A DNA stretch of 20,950 nucleotides, from assembly GCA_018715105.1 (NCBI GenBank), contig DVMG01000239.1, forward strand, positions 1 through 20,950, written 5' to 3'. The notes under the pieces are model-generated. The model saw only the letters and a program-made list of their open reading frames with translations. It searched no databases and was not told where the DNA came from. Of this stretch, positions 20,881 through 20,950 are shown in pieces. Every line of letters begins with the position of its first letter. Positions within the stretch are counted from its first letter, which is position 1. This DNA comes from Candidatus Ventricola intestinavium (GTDB taxonomy: Bacteria; Bacillota; Clostridia; Christensenellales; Aristaeellaceae). The translations under genes and the position numbers were made by a program.

Positions 20881-20950
20881 ATGATTGGGTTAAAAAGAGG
20901 AACGGTGAAGCTGCTGCCTCATCAGAAAGAGTGGAGTAAAAATGCTGAAA
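20881..20950 (+). CDS. GrpB/UPF0157 family protein, 5' end only
   Basis: Only the first 23 codons lie in the window. They read MIGLKRGTVKLLPHQKEW and onward, which is the characteristic opening of GrpB-family (UPF0157) proteins, nucleotidyltransferase-fold proteins of uncertain role. GGAGA (20868-20872) lies 8 bases before the ATG. The gene runs off the right edge and is 33 bases after mnmA. Confidence 0.8.
   Translation, partial: MIGLKRGTVKLLPHQKEWSKNAE

Overview
The window looks like ordinary chromosome from a GC-rich, spore-forming Firmicute, most likely a gut-type clostridium. The reasons are the class III fructose-bisphosphatase, a Spo0E-like phosphatase preceded by Spo0A-type boxes, a VanW/G5-like wall protein, DUF5685 paired with a J-domain protein, UPF0210 paired with an ACT protein, strong purine-rich ribosome-binding sites and sigma-A promoters. 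A placement near the Christensenellales is only a guess. I see no phage, insertion sequence, CRISPR, tRNA or rRNA.

Layout. Positions 1-660 read leftward: a promoter aimed out of the window and a stand-alone Hpt phosphotransfer protein with its own promoter. From about 800 almost everything reads rightward. 839-3383 is a zinc/manganese ABC transporter (lipoprotein, ATPase, permease) whose genes overlap by 4 bases. 3507-5077 is a two-gene unit, DUF5685 and a J-domain protein with a cysteine-rich tail, with a clear promoter and terminator. 5249-6034 is a SpoU/TrmH RNA 2'-O-methyltransferase with its own promoter. 6156-9668 holds a small FakA-like domain protein, threonine ammonia-lyase, a VanW-domain protein and RidA. 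RidA removes the reactive enamine/imine products that enzymes like threonine ammonia-lyase release. 9767-11731 is class III fructose-1,6-bisphosphatase, which meets a small Spo0E-like gene on the opposite strand.

12088-12786 is a HAD phosphatase. 12888-14530 is an ACT-domain protein plus UPF0210 protein, with a good promoter in front and a strong hairpin behind. 14638-20847 runs as one close-packed series: oligoendopeptidase F, two unknown proteins (one membrane-bound), a single-chain fusion of a HAD phosphatase with thymidylate kinase, a helical protein of unknown function, and tRNA 2-thiouridylase MnmA. The window ends just inside a GrpB/UPF0157 gene.

Most of the window is housekeeping. 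The items most worth a second look are the HAD-thymidylate kinase fusion, the tandem 0A-like boxes in front of the Spo0E-like gene, the DUF5685/J-protein pair (with aspartate-rich motifs recalling isoprenoid synthases), the free-standing FakA-like module before threonine ammonia-lyase, and the Cys/His-rich start of the zinc-transport ATPase. I did not find a clearly new defence or mobile system. All functional calls come from reading the proteins by eye, without database searches.
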